From NCBI GenBank assembly GCA_049999765.1, contig JBNGIQ010008985.1, positions 52,043-80,697 on the forward strand: a DNA stretch of 28,655 nucleotides, read 5' to 3'. Every line of letters begins with the position of its first letter. The stretch's first letter is position 1. This document shows, piece by piece, positions 17,193 through 27,280 of this stretch. The position numbers were made by a program, and so were the translations under genes. Source of the stretch: Phaeoceros laevis (Eukaryota; Anthocerotophyta; Anthocerotopsida; Notothyladales). Below the pieces are notes generated by a model. The model saw only the letters and a program-made list of their open reading frames with translations. It was not told where the DNA came from and ran no database searches.

Positions 17193-20153
17193 ATGGAGCA
17201 GCAGGAAGTAAGGGTAGGCGGCAGCAGGAGCAAGTGCGGAGCAAGACAAGGTTTGCTGATTGTGGTGCTGGTGTTGGCGCTGTGCAGCTCTTCGGTGGAG
17301 GCAGCCACAGATCCGGCGGACGCAGCTGCTTTGAGGGCCGTCAAGGCGGCTCTGGTTGATCCTAATGGCACTCTGGGAAACTGGCTGGGAGGAGATCCCT
17401 GCGGACTGCCTTGGAACGGCATCTTCTGCGAGACGGATGCCGCAAACCAAAGCCATGTGGAGGAAATCCGCTTGTTCCGGGTCGGGCTGGGAGGGACTTT
17501 GGCACCGGAGGTAGGGAATTTGCAGTCCCTGCGGTCTCTCAACCTGGAGTGGAACAGCCTCACCGGAGAGCTGCCAGCAAGCATAGGGAACCTGCTCAAT
17601 CTTGAGCTGCTGCTGTTGAATGGCAACAGCATGATTGGACTGTTGCCGCCGGAGCTGGGAAAGCTGGCCAAGCTCAACAGGATCCAGATCGACCAGAACA
17701 TGTTTTCAGGCCCTATCCCGGCCGAGTTGGCCAATCTGCGGCTGGTGCAGCACCTGCACATGAACAACAACTCCTTGTCTGGACAGATCCCGGCGGGCCT
17801 CGGATCCCTTCCCAGTTTGGTTCACATTCTGTTGGACAACAATCAGCTCACGGGGACTCTTCCCCCGGATCTTGCCAACAGCGCTTCTCTCCAGATTTTG
17901 CAGCTTGACAACAATCCTTTCGATGCGCAGCCAATTCCTCCCAGCTACGGCAGGTTCCGCGGCACGCTTCTCAAGCTCAGCCTGAGGAATTGCAACCTCC
18001 AGGGCCCGACGCCGAACCTCAGCGGGCTCACTTCTCTGGAGTACTTGGATTTGAGCTTCAATAACCTAACCGGGGGGCTTCCACGCTTGGCAGGTATGGC
18101 CAACATCTCGGCTGTCATCATGTCCGACAACGACCTGGCGCAGAACGTCTCTGGAGTAAGCATCGGGAATGTTGCCAACCTCCAAGCTCTGGTGATGGCG
18201 CGCAACAATTTCTCCGGCCACTTGGACGCTGCACAGCTGCTAGGAGCAACCACTGCCGTTCCCGAGCGGGTGATCAACTTCCAGAGCAACCAGCTGAACA
18301 GCTTCGCCAGGGCTCCCGCCAACGTCTCGCTCTGGCTGGCCAACAACACCAAGGTCTGCCAGGGCCAGGTTAGCCAGGCCTCGGAATGCACGCCTCAGCC
18401 GGATGACTTGCTTCAGCTGGAGTCTGGCCACCAGAACGACCCCTCGTTCGATATCTGTGAGACACAGTGCAGCGACCCCCGGGCGTCCCCGAAGGTCATC
18501 CGAGGCGGGTGCCATTGCCTGTACGCTTTGCAGGTAGGGTACCGGCTCAAGAGTCCTAGCTTCACCATGTTCGCCCCTTACGAGGAGAGGTTCAGAGAGT
18601 ACATGGCCGACGGCATCACGGTGGCTTCGGGCAATAGGGTGGCGCTCTTCCCTGACTTGGTGAACGTGCTCAACTACACATGGGTGTCTGGGCCTCGACT
18701 CCGGATGGAAATTCAGCTCTTCCCGGACCCTGGCCCTGGCAATGCCACCACTGCCTTCACCAAGGATGAGGTGAGCACCATCAACGGCCTGTTTGCCAAT
18801 TGGCAGCTCCCGGACGACCGCACATTCGGCCCCTACGAGTTCATCTCCTGGAACCCTAGCAGCTTCTACGCAGAATCGGTCGGTGGCAGCAGCAAGAATG
18901 GCATCTCGGCAGGAGCAGTGGTTGGGATTGTGCTGGCTGCTGTGGCGGCCACCGCAATCTTCCTGGCGGTGTTCGGAATCTGGTTCTTCCGGCGGCACAA
19001 GAAGCACCTCCTGAAGTGGCGCCCTACCAGGCGCTTTGTTGGAGCGGATGAGGAGAAGCTCCGGGCGGAGATGCGCTCCAAGGTGCGAGTGACCGGCCTG
19101 CGGGAGTTCATGTACGAGGACCTTGCGCGCGCAACGGACAACTTCAGCGCTGCGCGGAAGATCGGGCAGGGCGGGTATGGCCACGTTTTCAGTGGAGAGG
19201 TGGAACCGAGCGGCGAGAAGGTGGCCATCAAGCGCGCGCAGGAGGGCAGCCTGCAGGGCTCGCGGGAGTTTTACACGGAGATCGAGCTGCTGTCGCGGGT
19301 GCACCACCGCAACTTGGTGCGACTGATCGGCTTCTGCGACGACGAGGGCGAGCAGATGCTGGTGTACGAGTTTATGGAGGGCGGGACCTTGCGGGAGCAT
19401 CTGAGCGGCACGGGCGGGCGCGCGGTTCTCGATCTGGCGCAGCGCCTACGAATCGCGATGGGTTCGGCGCGTGGCATCGCTTACTTGCACAACGAGGCCA
19501 GCCCTCCCATCTTCCACAGGGACATTAAGACCTCCAACGTCCTCCTGGACGGCAAAGGGAACGCTAAAGTGGCGGATTTCGGGCTCTCCAAGCTCGCTCC
19601 GACGCCGGATATGGAGGGCACCGCGCCGGGGCACGTCTCCACCGTCGTCAAGGGCACTCCCGGGTACCTCGACCCCGAGTACTTCCTCACTCACAAGCTC
19701 ACGGACAAGAGCGATGTCTACAGCTTCGGTGTGGTGCTGCTGGAGCTTGTCACTGGGCTCTACCCCATCTCCAATGGCCGCAACATCGTGAGGGAGGTGC
19801 AGGCTGCGGTGGATCGGGGTGCGCTGCTCACCGTGGTGGACGCGCGTATGGGGTGGTACCCGTCGGAGGCCATCAGCCGCTTGGTGCACCTCGCACTGGC
19901 TTGTAGCAGCGACAGCCCCGATAAGCGGCCTACCATTCTGGAGGTGGTGCGTGACCTTGAGGACATCTGGAGGGGCACGCCGTGGGGTGGGGGTGACACC
20001 GACCTAGACTCCTACGCCACCGGCAGTGATACCCACAGCAACACTGGCAGTCTCCCCAGCAGCGGCTTCTTCACCGATCATCACCAGCACTCTACTGACT
20101 ATCCGACATCGGGGCTCACCAGCGGCACTGTCATTGATGTGGCCCCACGCTAG
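17193..20153 (+). CDS. LRR receptor-like kinase, LRR-VIII-1 type, intronless
   Basis: The protein has 986 residues from the ATG at 17193. A signal peptide (GLLIVVLVLALCSSSVEA) precedes an LRR N-cap (VKAALVDP...GDPCGLPWNGIFC) and about ten LRRs (LRSLNLEWNSLTGELPASIG onward). Next is the family-specific juxtamembrane ectodomain with YRLKSPSFTMFAPYEERF and GPRLRM..QLFP, as in Arabidopsis At1g06840. One membrane helix lies at about 573-599. The kinase (about 650-925) has the Gly-rich loop GQGGYG (658-663), VAIK, HRDIKTSN (HRD 775-777), DFG (795-797) and GTPGYLDPEY, so it should be catalytically active. A Ser/Thr/His-rich tail follows. It would act at the plasma membrane; the ligand is unknown. 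Relatives in flowering plants have many introns, so a single exon is unusual and suggests a retrocopy. The coding region is noticeably GC-rich. Confidence 0.93.
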   Translation: MEQQEVRVGGSRSKCGARQGLLIVVLVLALCSSSVEAATDPADAAALRAVKAALVDPNGTLGNWLGGDPCGLPWNGIFCETDAANQSHVEEIRLFRVGLGGTLAPEVGNLQSLRSLNLEWNSLTGELPASIGNLLNLELLLLNGNSMIGLLPPELGKLAKLNRIQIDQNMFSGPIPAELANLRLVQHLHMNNNSLSGQIPAGLGSLPSLVHILLDNNQLTGTLPPDLANSASLQILQLDNNPFDAQPIPPSYGRFRGTLLKLSLRNCNLQGPTPNLSGLTSLEYLDLSFNNLTGGLPRLAGMANISAVIMSDNDLAQNVSGVSIGNVANLQALVMARNNFSGHLDAAQLLGATTAVPERVINFQSNQLNSFARAPANVSLWLANNTKVCQGQVSQASECTPQPDDLLQLESGHQNDPSFDICETQCSDPRASPKVIRGGCHCLYALQVGYRLKSPSFTMFAPYEERFREYMADGITVASGNRVALFPDLVNVLNYTWVSGPRLRMEIQLFPDPGPGNATTAFTKDEVSTINGLFANWQLPDDRTFGPYEFISWNPSSFYAESVGGSSKNGISAGAVVGIVLAAVAATAIFLAVFGIWFFRRHKKHLLKWRPTRRFVGADEEKLRAEMRSKVRVTGLREFMYEDLARATDNFSAARKIGQGGYGHVFSGEVEPSGEKVAIKRAQEGSLQGSREFYTEIELLSRVHHRNLVRLIGFCDDEGEQMLVYEFMEGGTLREHLSGTGGRAVLDLAQRLRIAMGSARGIAYLHNEASPPIFHRDIKTSNVLLDGKGNAKVADFGLSKLAPTPDMEGTAPGHVSTVVKGTPGYLDPEYFLTHKLTDKSDVYSFGVVLLELVTGLYPISNGRNIVREVQAAVDRGALLTVVDARMGWYPSEAISRLVHLALACSSDSPDKRPTILEVVRDLEDIWRGTPWGGGDTDLDSYATGSDTHSNTGSLPSSGFFTDHHQHSTDYPTSGLTSGTVIDVAPR

Positions 20154-21212
20154 GTGTGATAGGTGAGCTTGTTGTCATTTGTGACAGAACTTGTGGAATC
20201 ACAAATACGATGAGCTCGCATGGAAATGCTGTGCTTGATTGCCGTGCTGAACACAGCTGGTCGGATGTTGAGCACATCAGGGCCAAGGATTTCATGCATT
20301 GGGGTTAGCACAAATGGGTGGCTGATCGTCTTGGGCGATCTGGGGCAATGTAAACTACCGATTATCGCAAACCATGCTGCTTGAAACAGCTGTCTTGCCA
20401 GAGCCAAGGTAACGTTAAAAGAAGTATGAGAGCCATCCTATTATATTGGGTTTCTCCAGGCAAACAAGTCGGACATAGCATCACTAGTCGGACGTGGAAA
20501 GAGGTTAGGGGTGCATGATGATGGCCGTGTGATTAGAAATTGAGAAGCTGCCAAGTTTTTTCACCCCAGATCCAAGGAGGAGGCCTAGGGTTGTACATTT
20601 CCAAGTGTCCCCCTACTCGAGAAGGAGGGCCAGACATTGAAATTCTGTACAGTGCTGTACAGCACTTTATTGTGCGTTTGGGGCTGCTATGTCTTCTTGG
20701 GAATCTACTGTCGTAGAGCTGGCCAAAGAGATTGAGCTCCACTATGGACATATGTGCTACCTCGCTTTCAGGGTGGATCATTTTTTACGCAGTTGTATTT
20801 AAGCAGGCAACTGCTGAGTCTGCAGACTACTAGGTTGTTAAGAATTGTGCTTAGCGGTGGTCGAATACATGTAGGGATAGTTCAGATATAAGAGGCATGT
20901 GGGATGAAACGAGGGGGTTCTTATGAAAAAATTGAGCGAAGTGTTCTCGTTGTGGACAGTCTTAGGAGCTTGCTTGAACGCTCAGGGTGAAAGAGTTGGG
21001 TGCGGTGTGCCAGACCTTTTTTTTGTAACTTCAATCTGATGCTTATCTTTGAACGTGTTGCCCATCCTAAGGTCGAATTAAACGTTGATTCGCTGTTTCG
21101 ATCTCAACCAGTGTCCTGATATGACGATGAAGACTTTTAGAGAGAGATGTTCGTCAAGTGTGATCATCCTTAAAGCAGGACAGATAATGTGCGAGTATTT
21201 CACCTTTTCAAG
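20154..21212. other. Convergent intergenic region
   Basis: Both neighbouring genes end here, so the stretch should carry two 3' UTRs. On the minus strand AATAAA occurs at 20671-20666, about 540 nt past the stop of the SPRY gene, and a 14-bp palindrome (GTGCTGTACAGCAC) is next to it at 20652-20665. No gene is recognised. Confidence 0.5.
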
Positions 21213-23914
21213 TTAGGCAAACACAAAGTGTGCACTCTTCATGGAAGGGAACGGAGCACTCTGTAAACCAAGGGTGTTCCGCCATCTAAGGTCAAAGATC
21301 TCTCCGAAAGGGAAAAGGAACGGAACCTTCTGCCCGAAGTTGGCACGCACCTCGCCACCTGCTGCCGATGGGCGGCACATGGGCATCAACTTGGAATATT
21401 TCATGTCTTGGAGGAGACTCACCTCGCCGAGAAGCCAGCAGAGGTTGCCGTTTTTAGTGAAGAATATTTCACGCCTCTCAAAATTAAGCCCACAGCCCAG
21501 AGTAACTCCATCCTCCGGCATTTCAGATCCAGGAGCACACTTCCACAATTGGCCTGTTACGGCTTGTGGTTTGTTTCCATTGCCCCACAGTCTTGCATTC
21601 AGGCCATCGAAGACGACGCCCAAGACACCATCGGTTTTGCCAAACGCCGTTTTGATGAACAGGGTCACCCCCACCAGTGTTGTTTTCTGCAACCCCGTTC
21701 TGAGATCCACTTCGAAGTAGTAGCCAGGGAGGCCCTGGAAAATGGGCGGGCAAATCCGATTCCCATGCAGCAGAGCTCCTGTCATAACCCTCACTGTGAG
21801 CTTGTCTGGAGAATAGACGGCCAGATCTTTCCTATCCGAGACCAGAAATCGTGTAGGCATTGGCGCAGAATTAGGTTGCACTGCTTTTCGGAGTCCTGAG
21901 CTGAAGGGCACCTCGTACTTGCCCACAAGGACTCTTTTGAAACATGATGCCTCCCCGAATCCAGGTTGCCACTCTTTGCTAGCCAGCACGCGACCTACCT
22001 CCACTAGGTACTCCTCCCGGCACATTTCCTCTATTTTATCCGATTGATGCCCTTCCTGCTCCTGCTCCTGGTAGTATATCACCTCTACACGTCGCCCGAT
22101 CACTGTGTTCCTCAATTCTGGCCTGAATAGCGTATCCAGGGCAAACAGATAAGTATTGGGCCCGTGTTCTCCAAAATTCAGCTCAACCTCACCGCCGCCT
22201 GGAGGGTACACCCAGCACGCCGGCATCCAAGCATGCCCCGGCTCCATGCTCACATCAGAAATGAGCCATGAAAGCTCGCCATTCCTCGTGAAAAACACTT
22301 CCCTGTGCTCAAAGTTGACTCCAATCCCGATAACATCCCCGCACCGGATGCTCTCCATTTCCTGGTCACCGTACACCTCATCTGCTAGCAAAACGTCGGG
22401 TTGGAAAAAGCACCAGAGTTGGCCAGTGATTCCTATACCGCACACATTCACCCGATCCCAGGCCCCGAGCGCGGAGTGATACCGGACAGAGCCTATTAGG
22501 TCTTCGGTCAGATGGTCGAGCCTTGGAAGAACGAGGTATGGCTGCACCTTCCCGTGGTTTATCAGGATGTCAAATCCAATAGCCACATCGTCTCCAGCTT
22601 TGATCTGCATCTCGAAATAGTAGCCAGGAAAGCCGTTGAAAATCCGAGGGCAGCACCAGTTAGCAGAAGCAAACACCTCTACGTAGCATGATGAGTTCAC
22701 AATCATCGATGTTTTGTCTTCAGAGAAGGTGATGAGTTTGGCCCCTGGATTCCACTTTGTGGTACCCTCGCTGTTCAGGTGGGTGACCCGCCTATAGCCA
22801 CTGCTCGAACTGATAGCTAACTGTCTGCTTGCTCCTTCCAATGGGTCCGGCTTGTTATTCCTACTTTCCTCATCGGTTGTAGATGCAGCCGGTACTTCAG
22901 ACGAGGCCCCAACAAACTGCTCCAAAATCTGAAGAACCTGAGGTCCAGAAAACGGCAACCAGCACCCTTTTAACCTCGCCATTCTTACATAGGCTCAATC
23001 TGATCAACAAAGTTCCAGGTTCCTTGATACTCACATCCGCAAAAAACTCTGTGGTCTGCGCTTGGGTACTGCGAACTTCAGCAATGGCCGATAGGAGGTC
23101 CCCCTTGGAGTTATGCCGCTTTTCCGTTGCAATCACGAGGAGCTTCAACATGGCTTGTCTCTCCGAGCGTGCCTCCTGCCGCATGTAAGCGACTGCTTGT
23201 GTGAGGCTCCCCACATTTGAGCTCACTTCCGTCAGACCAGCGCTCATTTCCTCCAATGCTGCCACATTCGTTTTGTGCTGTAGGAGCAAGGACTGACGGA
23301 AGTCCTCCACGTCACTGGACCCGTACAAGCCAACCTGCGTTTCCACCATGCTTAAAACCAGTTTCTTCCTCAGCTAGCAGCTAGCACTAGGTCATTCTGC
23401 TTGCAACATGTCCATGACCTGCTGCCAATTGAAACCAGAGCAGCAAGGGAGCTTGTGTTTACATCAAGGCTGATGTGCAGCAAACAGGTGTCAAATGAAG
23501 CGGACAGACCCTCCCGAATCCCGCTGAGCTTCAGTTGTATGGTATTCGGATCCCACAATGACTTGAAGTTGCCCAGTCTCAGACACCTGTCCAGGTAGTC
23601 CGCAGCAAGTTGAAGATGGTCCTTGAGAAATTCTGTTGCAGAGCATTGTGTCAGGACTCCCGCCCAGATTTTAAAATGAAGTGAGAGCTACATACATACA
23701 GCTTACACCTACCAGCGGCCACAGTCGAGCTGTTGTGGTAGGGCCTTTTCTCCTGAAGCAAGGGAAGATTCCGATCCAAATCCCCTATGAAAAGGGTGAC
23801 CTCCTGCAACACTACCTGGTTTTTACTCCTCTCACCGCAGACCAGCTTCACTTCCCACAGTAGCGCTAACAGCCGGTGGCCCAAAGCCAGCTGCGCAGTC
23901 AGAGCTTCCGCCAT
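21213..23914 (-). CDS. HeLo/RPW8-like helical bundle fused to two SPRY domains, four exons
   Basis: Exons, in gene order, are 23914-23713, 23632-23463, 23334-23035 and 22937-21213; introns of 80, 128 and 97 nt all have GT/AG ends and keep frame. The product has about 798 residues. Residues 1-124 are helical (LLALLWEVKLVC, LFIGDLDRNLPLLQEK, FLKDHLQLAADYLDRCLRLG, IREGLSASFDTCLLHISLD). They resemble the four-helix bundle of RPW8/ADR1 CC-R and MLKL HeLo domains by pattern, not by proven homology. Residues 125-232 are mostly helical, perhaps a brace or coiled coil. SPRY1 spans about 294-481 (GVNFEHREVFFTRNG) and SPRY2 about 594-761 (GLNFERREIFFTKNG); each also has a PGYYFE strand. SPRY domains bind protein partners. 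Donor 2 (GTAAAC) is the least certain boundary. The SPRY part is firm and the exon joins are likely; an immune role is inference. Confidence 0.75.
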
Positions 23915-24133
23915 GGACGACCAAACTTCTTCTTCGAAACGCTGAGGAAGAACTTCCGAGCACCCGCTCTTGTGCGAGCAGCTCTCAACACCGGTCAGAG
24001 GGAGCTGGCCTTCAATCTCGGGCAAATTGCACTAGGCAGTTTACAGCGCGTGGTGTCCGTGTGCCCAATGTGCCCTAGAATAGCATTAGACGGAATGACT
24101 TTTGTGCATTTGTAGGGTGGAAGCCTTGGATGG

Positions 24134-24239
24134 CAGGCGCGTGGAATAGATGGAGCAACGAAAGCAGGTAGACTATGCTAGTCTTACAGGCGCGTGGAGT
24201 TGATGGAGCGACGAAAGCAGGTAGACTATGCTAGTCTTA
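24134..24239. repeat. Tandem duplication, two 53-bp units, upstream of the SPRY gene
   Basis: Units 24134-24186 and 24187-24239 both begin CAGGCGCGTGGA and contain GATGGAGC(A/G)ACGAAAGCAG and GTAGACTATGCTAGTCTTA. They differ at about three positions. The pair lies 220-325 bp upstream of the ATG of the minus-strand SPRY gene, in its likely promoter. Confidence 0.88.
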
Positions 24240-25400
24240 CAGGGGACTAGTATGGTAGCCGAACAGTCTCAATTACAGGGGGAACGAACCTGCGGCCTCA
24301 GGTAGGTAACTACAGTAGGCATTGTCTTTATACAAAGTTTACAAATGTCATATGCCGTGAATTCGACAAGTGCCGTCGAGATAGGTACTCGAAGCATAGT
24401 GTACCGACAAACCTGAGCTAAAGCAGAAGTGACAAGTCCCTGCGCCAGACCTTGCTACGCAAAAGCAATGAGGTCCCTACGATGGCCTTCGCGACCACGC
24501 CACTCCACACAAAGCACAAGGCTCAACTCCACCTATGTGCGGCTGCTGCCAAAAAGTTCTGAATGAAGTTCCAAAGTTCCTTCCTCTTCCTCCAAAGAGC
24601 CTTATGGTTTTCTGGATTTGCTCAGTTCTCGATTTATTCAAATCCTAGCCACCTTGCAAATGTGGAGCTGCGCGCGCCACTGTCCTCATGGTGCCGCATG
24701 CCGTGGACAAGCAGCCGGGAGGATGGATAGAGAAGGCGACCTAGGGGCTAGGTCGAGTGACTACTCTCTATCGGTTGTTTTGGGGAAGATGATATTCGCA
24801 TCTCTCTCTCTTTCGCTCTTGTTTTGCCCTCGACTGGACCGAGTTCAGTTTTAGACTAGTGGCTGAAACTTGACCTCTGCTCCTATGTTTGAGGTGGACA
24901 GTAGAATCTTTGGTCTGTCCTCAAGCTGGAAGCCGGGGCTAGCATGTTTCCGAGAATCCGAGGCATCGGGCTGGCTGCGTCGGAAACTGCTGTAGCCCAG
25001 GGCAGTGCTTCAAGCAACCACACCAGAGGACTGGGGTTGCCTGATGTCATGTGACAGTGCAGACCATAGTGATTTATGGTTACACCGGGCACAGCAAGCC
25101 TTGAGCAGGAGGGGGAGAGGGGAAACACCTGATTCATTATGTGCTGGAGAAGGCTGTGCTGTCGATAACTTGTTGATCTAAATAAACCTAAGACACGTTG
25201 GAAAATTTGGAGATAGTTTCGGAACAGAAATACAGAGGACCTGCAGCTCCTTCCCTAGTTGTCGGTGCTCCTCCAAGTTTTGGGCTCCAGACACTTACCC
25301 TAAGGTTCGCCACTGGGGCAAACGTTCGATGAAATCCTTCCAGCTTGCTGAAGTAACATGTCAGGTATCTCCTGAAAGTCACATGTAGGGGCACAGCTAG
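24240..25400. other. Region of about 1.2 kb without a recognisable gene
   Basis: Only short, unsupported frames are present. A CT-rich run (CTCTCTCTCTTTCGCTC) lies near 24803. I see no RNA gene, transposase or long terminal repeat. Confidence 0.5.
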
Positions 25401-25510
25401 CCAACATCATCAGACTCTCACGCACCATCACCTCTCCGAAGGCCAGTATCAACACCTCTCCAAAGGCCAACATCATCAGACTTTCAAGCATCATCACCTC
25501 TCGGAAGGTC
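25401..25510. repeat. 66-bp imperfect tandem repeat
   Basis: CCAACATCATCAGACT recurs at 25401 and 25467, each followed by CACCATCACCTCTC-like or CATCATCACCTCTC-like sequence; a shorter CACCTCTCCAAAGGCCA phrase lies between. On the minus strand it reads as repeats of EVMVRESLMMLAFG, continuing the frame of the decayed kinase fragment. Confidence 0.7.
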
Positions 25511-25554
25511 TGTTGGACGTTGCGCAAAGACCTATCTCCAAAAGCACCACTCCA

Positions 25555-25795
25555 GGGCTTCCAACTTTCCCCGGATTCCTGAGTGGAAACATGCGTGGCC
25601 ATGACAGTGAGCGTGCTTGTAGATCCGAACCAGCTACCTCGGTGTGCTTGAAAGTGCTCGTTCAGGAGAATGTTGGCCGACTTGACATCCCTCTGGATGA
25701 CGGGAGGACTGGCAGATTCGTGCAACTTGAGCTAGGGCACAGATCTACGGTTGCAAGGCAATCCGCAAGACGCTGGCTAGCTGCCACAAAGTTAA
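25555..25795 (-). pseudogene. Receptor-like kinase fragment, catalytic loop, decayed
   Basis: On the minus strand, frames join to give LRIALQ, a shifted AQALA-like piece, HESASPPVIQRDVKSANILL and NEHFQAH, the catalytic-loop region of a WAK-like or related receptor kinase. The HRD histidine has become Gln. The DFG segment is lost by a frameshift just after QAH, though GSTSTLTVMATHVSTQE resembles an activation loop. No N-lobe or receptor part is visible. It is clearly non-functional, with approximate borders. Confidence 0.65.
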
Positions 25796-25799
25796 TCTG

Positions 25800-25960
25800 G
25801 CACTGTCCACAGGGATGTCAAGTCGGCCAACATGCTCATGGACAAGACTGCTGTTGCTCCGAACGCCCCCACAAATCTGACCCTAAGGCGGAAGAGAACC
25901 TTTGTAGATACGCAGATCCAGACGCGTGCCTCCGAAATTGAAGAAGAAGGCACCGCGTCA
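25800..25960 (+). pseudogene. Second receptor-like kinase fragment, opposite strand
   Basis: On the plus strand, VHRDVKSANMLMDKT is a good kinase catalytic loop, sharing the 21 bases AGGGATGTCAAGTCGGCCAAC (shown minus its last base: AGGGATGTCAAGTCGGCCAA) with the minus-strand copy. RKRTFVDTQIQTRAS further on resembles an activation loop (THVxTxxxGT). The DFG motif between them is not recognisable and no further kinase motifs follow. The two fragments lie head to head within about 100 bp. Confidence 0.5.
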
Positions 25961-26848
25961 TGTAGAAGGAAGACCTGCAGCCAAAGGGCGTCCCCACCAG
26001 CTGTTGGTGCCCGGTAGCAGCTTCCACCTGCTCCTCCGTGCTCGACCGCCCAACCATAAAAAGTAGGTGACCGACCCTTGGGTACCACTCCAATGGCACT
26101 TATCCGTACCAGCCAACGTCACACTGCCTTGACCCCGTTCACACCTGGTTGGCTATTATCCGCCTCCAGCGCACCTTCTTGCATCACCAACCTGACCACA
26201 CGAGACCGAGACACAACACCGTGGAGTCCTTGGAGTTATTTCGGATGTTAAAATAACATGTCATATTGGCTCGGCTGAAGCCAGCCTTTCGTGAGAAGGC
26301 TGAAGCTGCAGCCCTCTCTAATTTCTACTTAGAAGAAGTGGAACATTTAGCTGAGATCACAGCCATGTATGCCAACTCTAGATAGCTGGACAGTGTAGCA
26401 AAAGTTCTAGATTGCCGGGCAGTGTTTGATGCTTGACTGTGATGCTGTGATTCCTCACGTATAAAGCGGTGCCATTTTTCACCAAAAAAAAAGGAGTCAT
26501 ATTAAGTCCATAAGGCAGGGCCTTTAGGGGCAATTGTTACCCTCTCTAAAATTGTCCCCTCAGCCCTGCTCCAATGGGGTAACATTTAGAGGACCGTCTG
26601 TACGTCATTCATCGATATCTGGTCAGAGCGGCTCAGCAGATGTCTGTCCAACTGCCTGGCACGCTTAGTCAGCGATCTCGATTATTGAAACAATTTTTGA
26701 AAATTGTGGAGCTGAAGATGCTCTATAGAGTCTAGCCTAGCCTTGCAAGTTGGAACTGAGAAGCTTGAAAGTATGGATGCTTGAAGTTAGGAAGTTGGAT
26801 TAAACACTCATAAACCAGCCGGCCGGCCGCGGGAAAGATTTATTAAAC
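25961..26848. other. Region upstream of the PDI-like gene
   Basis: No gene is recognised. A TATAAAG at 26460-26466 could be a TATA box about 385 bp from the PDI-like ATG. There is an A9 run at 26483-26492 and a GC-rich palindromic cluster (GCCGGCCGGCC) at about 26818-26828. Confidence 0.4.
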
Positions 26849-27280
26849 ATGAAGCATAGAATGGACTGGCCTTGGCGGATGGCTTTGTTAGTCGCGGTGG
26901 CTGCGGTAGCGCTGCCGGCATGGCCCGCCCAAGGGAAGGAAGCAATAATGGCAAGCGGAAGCAATTCGAAGCAGGGGAGCTACCTGCGTTGGGATGGCGT
27001 TTTAAGCTTGGACGCAGCCAACCTGGATTCCACTGTGAAGATGTATGACTTCATTGTGGTGGCATTTTACTCGCCCGTGTGCCCCTACTGTCAGCAATTT
27101 GGACCCGAATATATGAAGGCAGCCGCTGTGTTGATGCAGGAAACCCCTCCCATCACATTGGCCGCCTTGGATGCCACCATCTCCACGAACGAGCATGTTG
27201 TTCGCCAACATGCTGTAACTCAGTTCCCTACCATGAAGATTTTCAGGAACAAGGGCCTGGTTGAATTCGAGCTCGATTAA
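26849..27280 (+). CDS. Truncated PDI-like thioredoxin-domain protein, probably a pseudogene
   Basis: The open frame has 143 residues: a signal peptide (MALLVAVAAVALPAWPAQG), then one thioredoxin domain of the protein disulfide isomerase a-type (VLSLDAANLDSTVKMYDFIV, then VAFYSPVCPYCQQFGPEY, LAALDAT, VTQFPTMKIFRNKG with its cis-Pro). The active site is CPYC where PDIs have CGHC, and the Trp before it is Val, so redox behaviour would differ. After the TAA at 27278 the same frame continues as RDALNAEMIIDFLRNEAAVHKY and stops at 27347, matching the end of a PDI a-domain. The stop therefore cuts the domain's last helix. Full PDIs have about 500 residues and several domains; the b, b' and a' parts and the ER retention signal are absent. 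It is a single exon, so it is likely a truncated retrocopy. Family certain, function doubtful. Confidence 0.8.
   Translation: MKHRMDWPWRMALLVAVAAVALPAWPAQGKEAIMASGSNSKQGSYLRWDGVLSLDAANLDSTVKMYDFIVVAFYSPVCPYCQQFGPEYMKAAAVLMQETPPITLAALDATISTNEHVVRQHAVTQFPTMKIFRNKGLVEFELD

Noticed and set aside
16880-17770. 296-residue minus-strand open frame
   Set aside because: It overlaps the start of the receptor kinase in antisense, is rich in Ser/Pro low-complexity sequence and shows no domain.
18240-19400. 386-residue minus-strand open frame
   Set aside because: It lies fully antisense to the receptor kinase; its length results from the high GC content and codon use of that gene, and it resembles no family.
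26818-26828. GC-palindrome with an FseI-like site as a possible cloning artefact
   Set aside because: The flanking sequence shows no vector features and such short palindromes occur by chance.
27278-27280. Repair of the PDI stop TAA by U-to-C editing to CAA
   Set aside because: U-to-C editing in these plants is known from organelle transcripts; this gene encodes a signal peptide and is nuclear.
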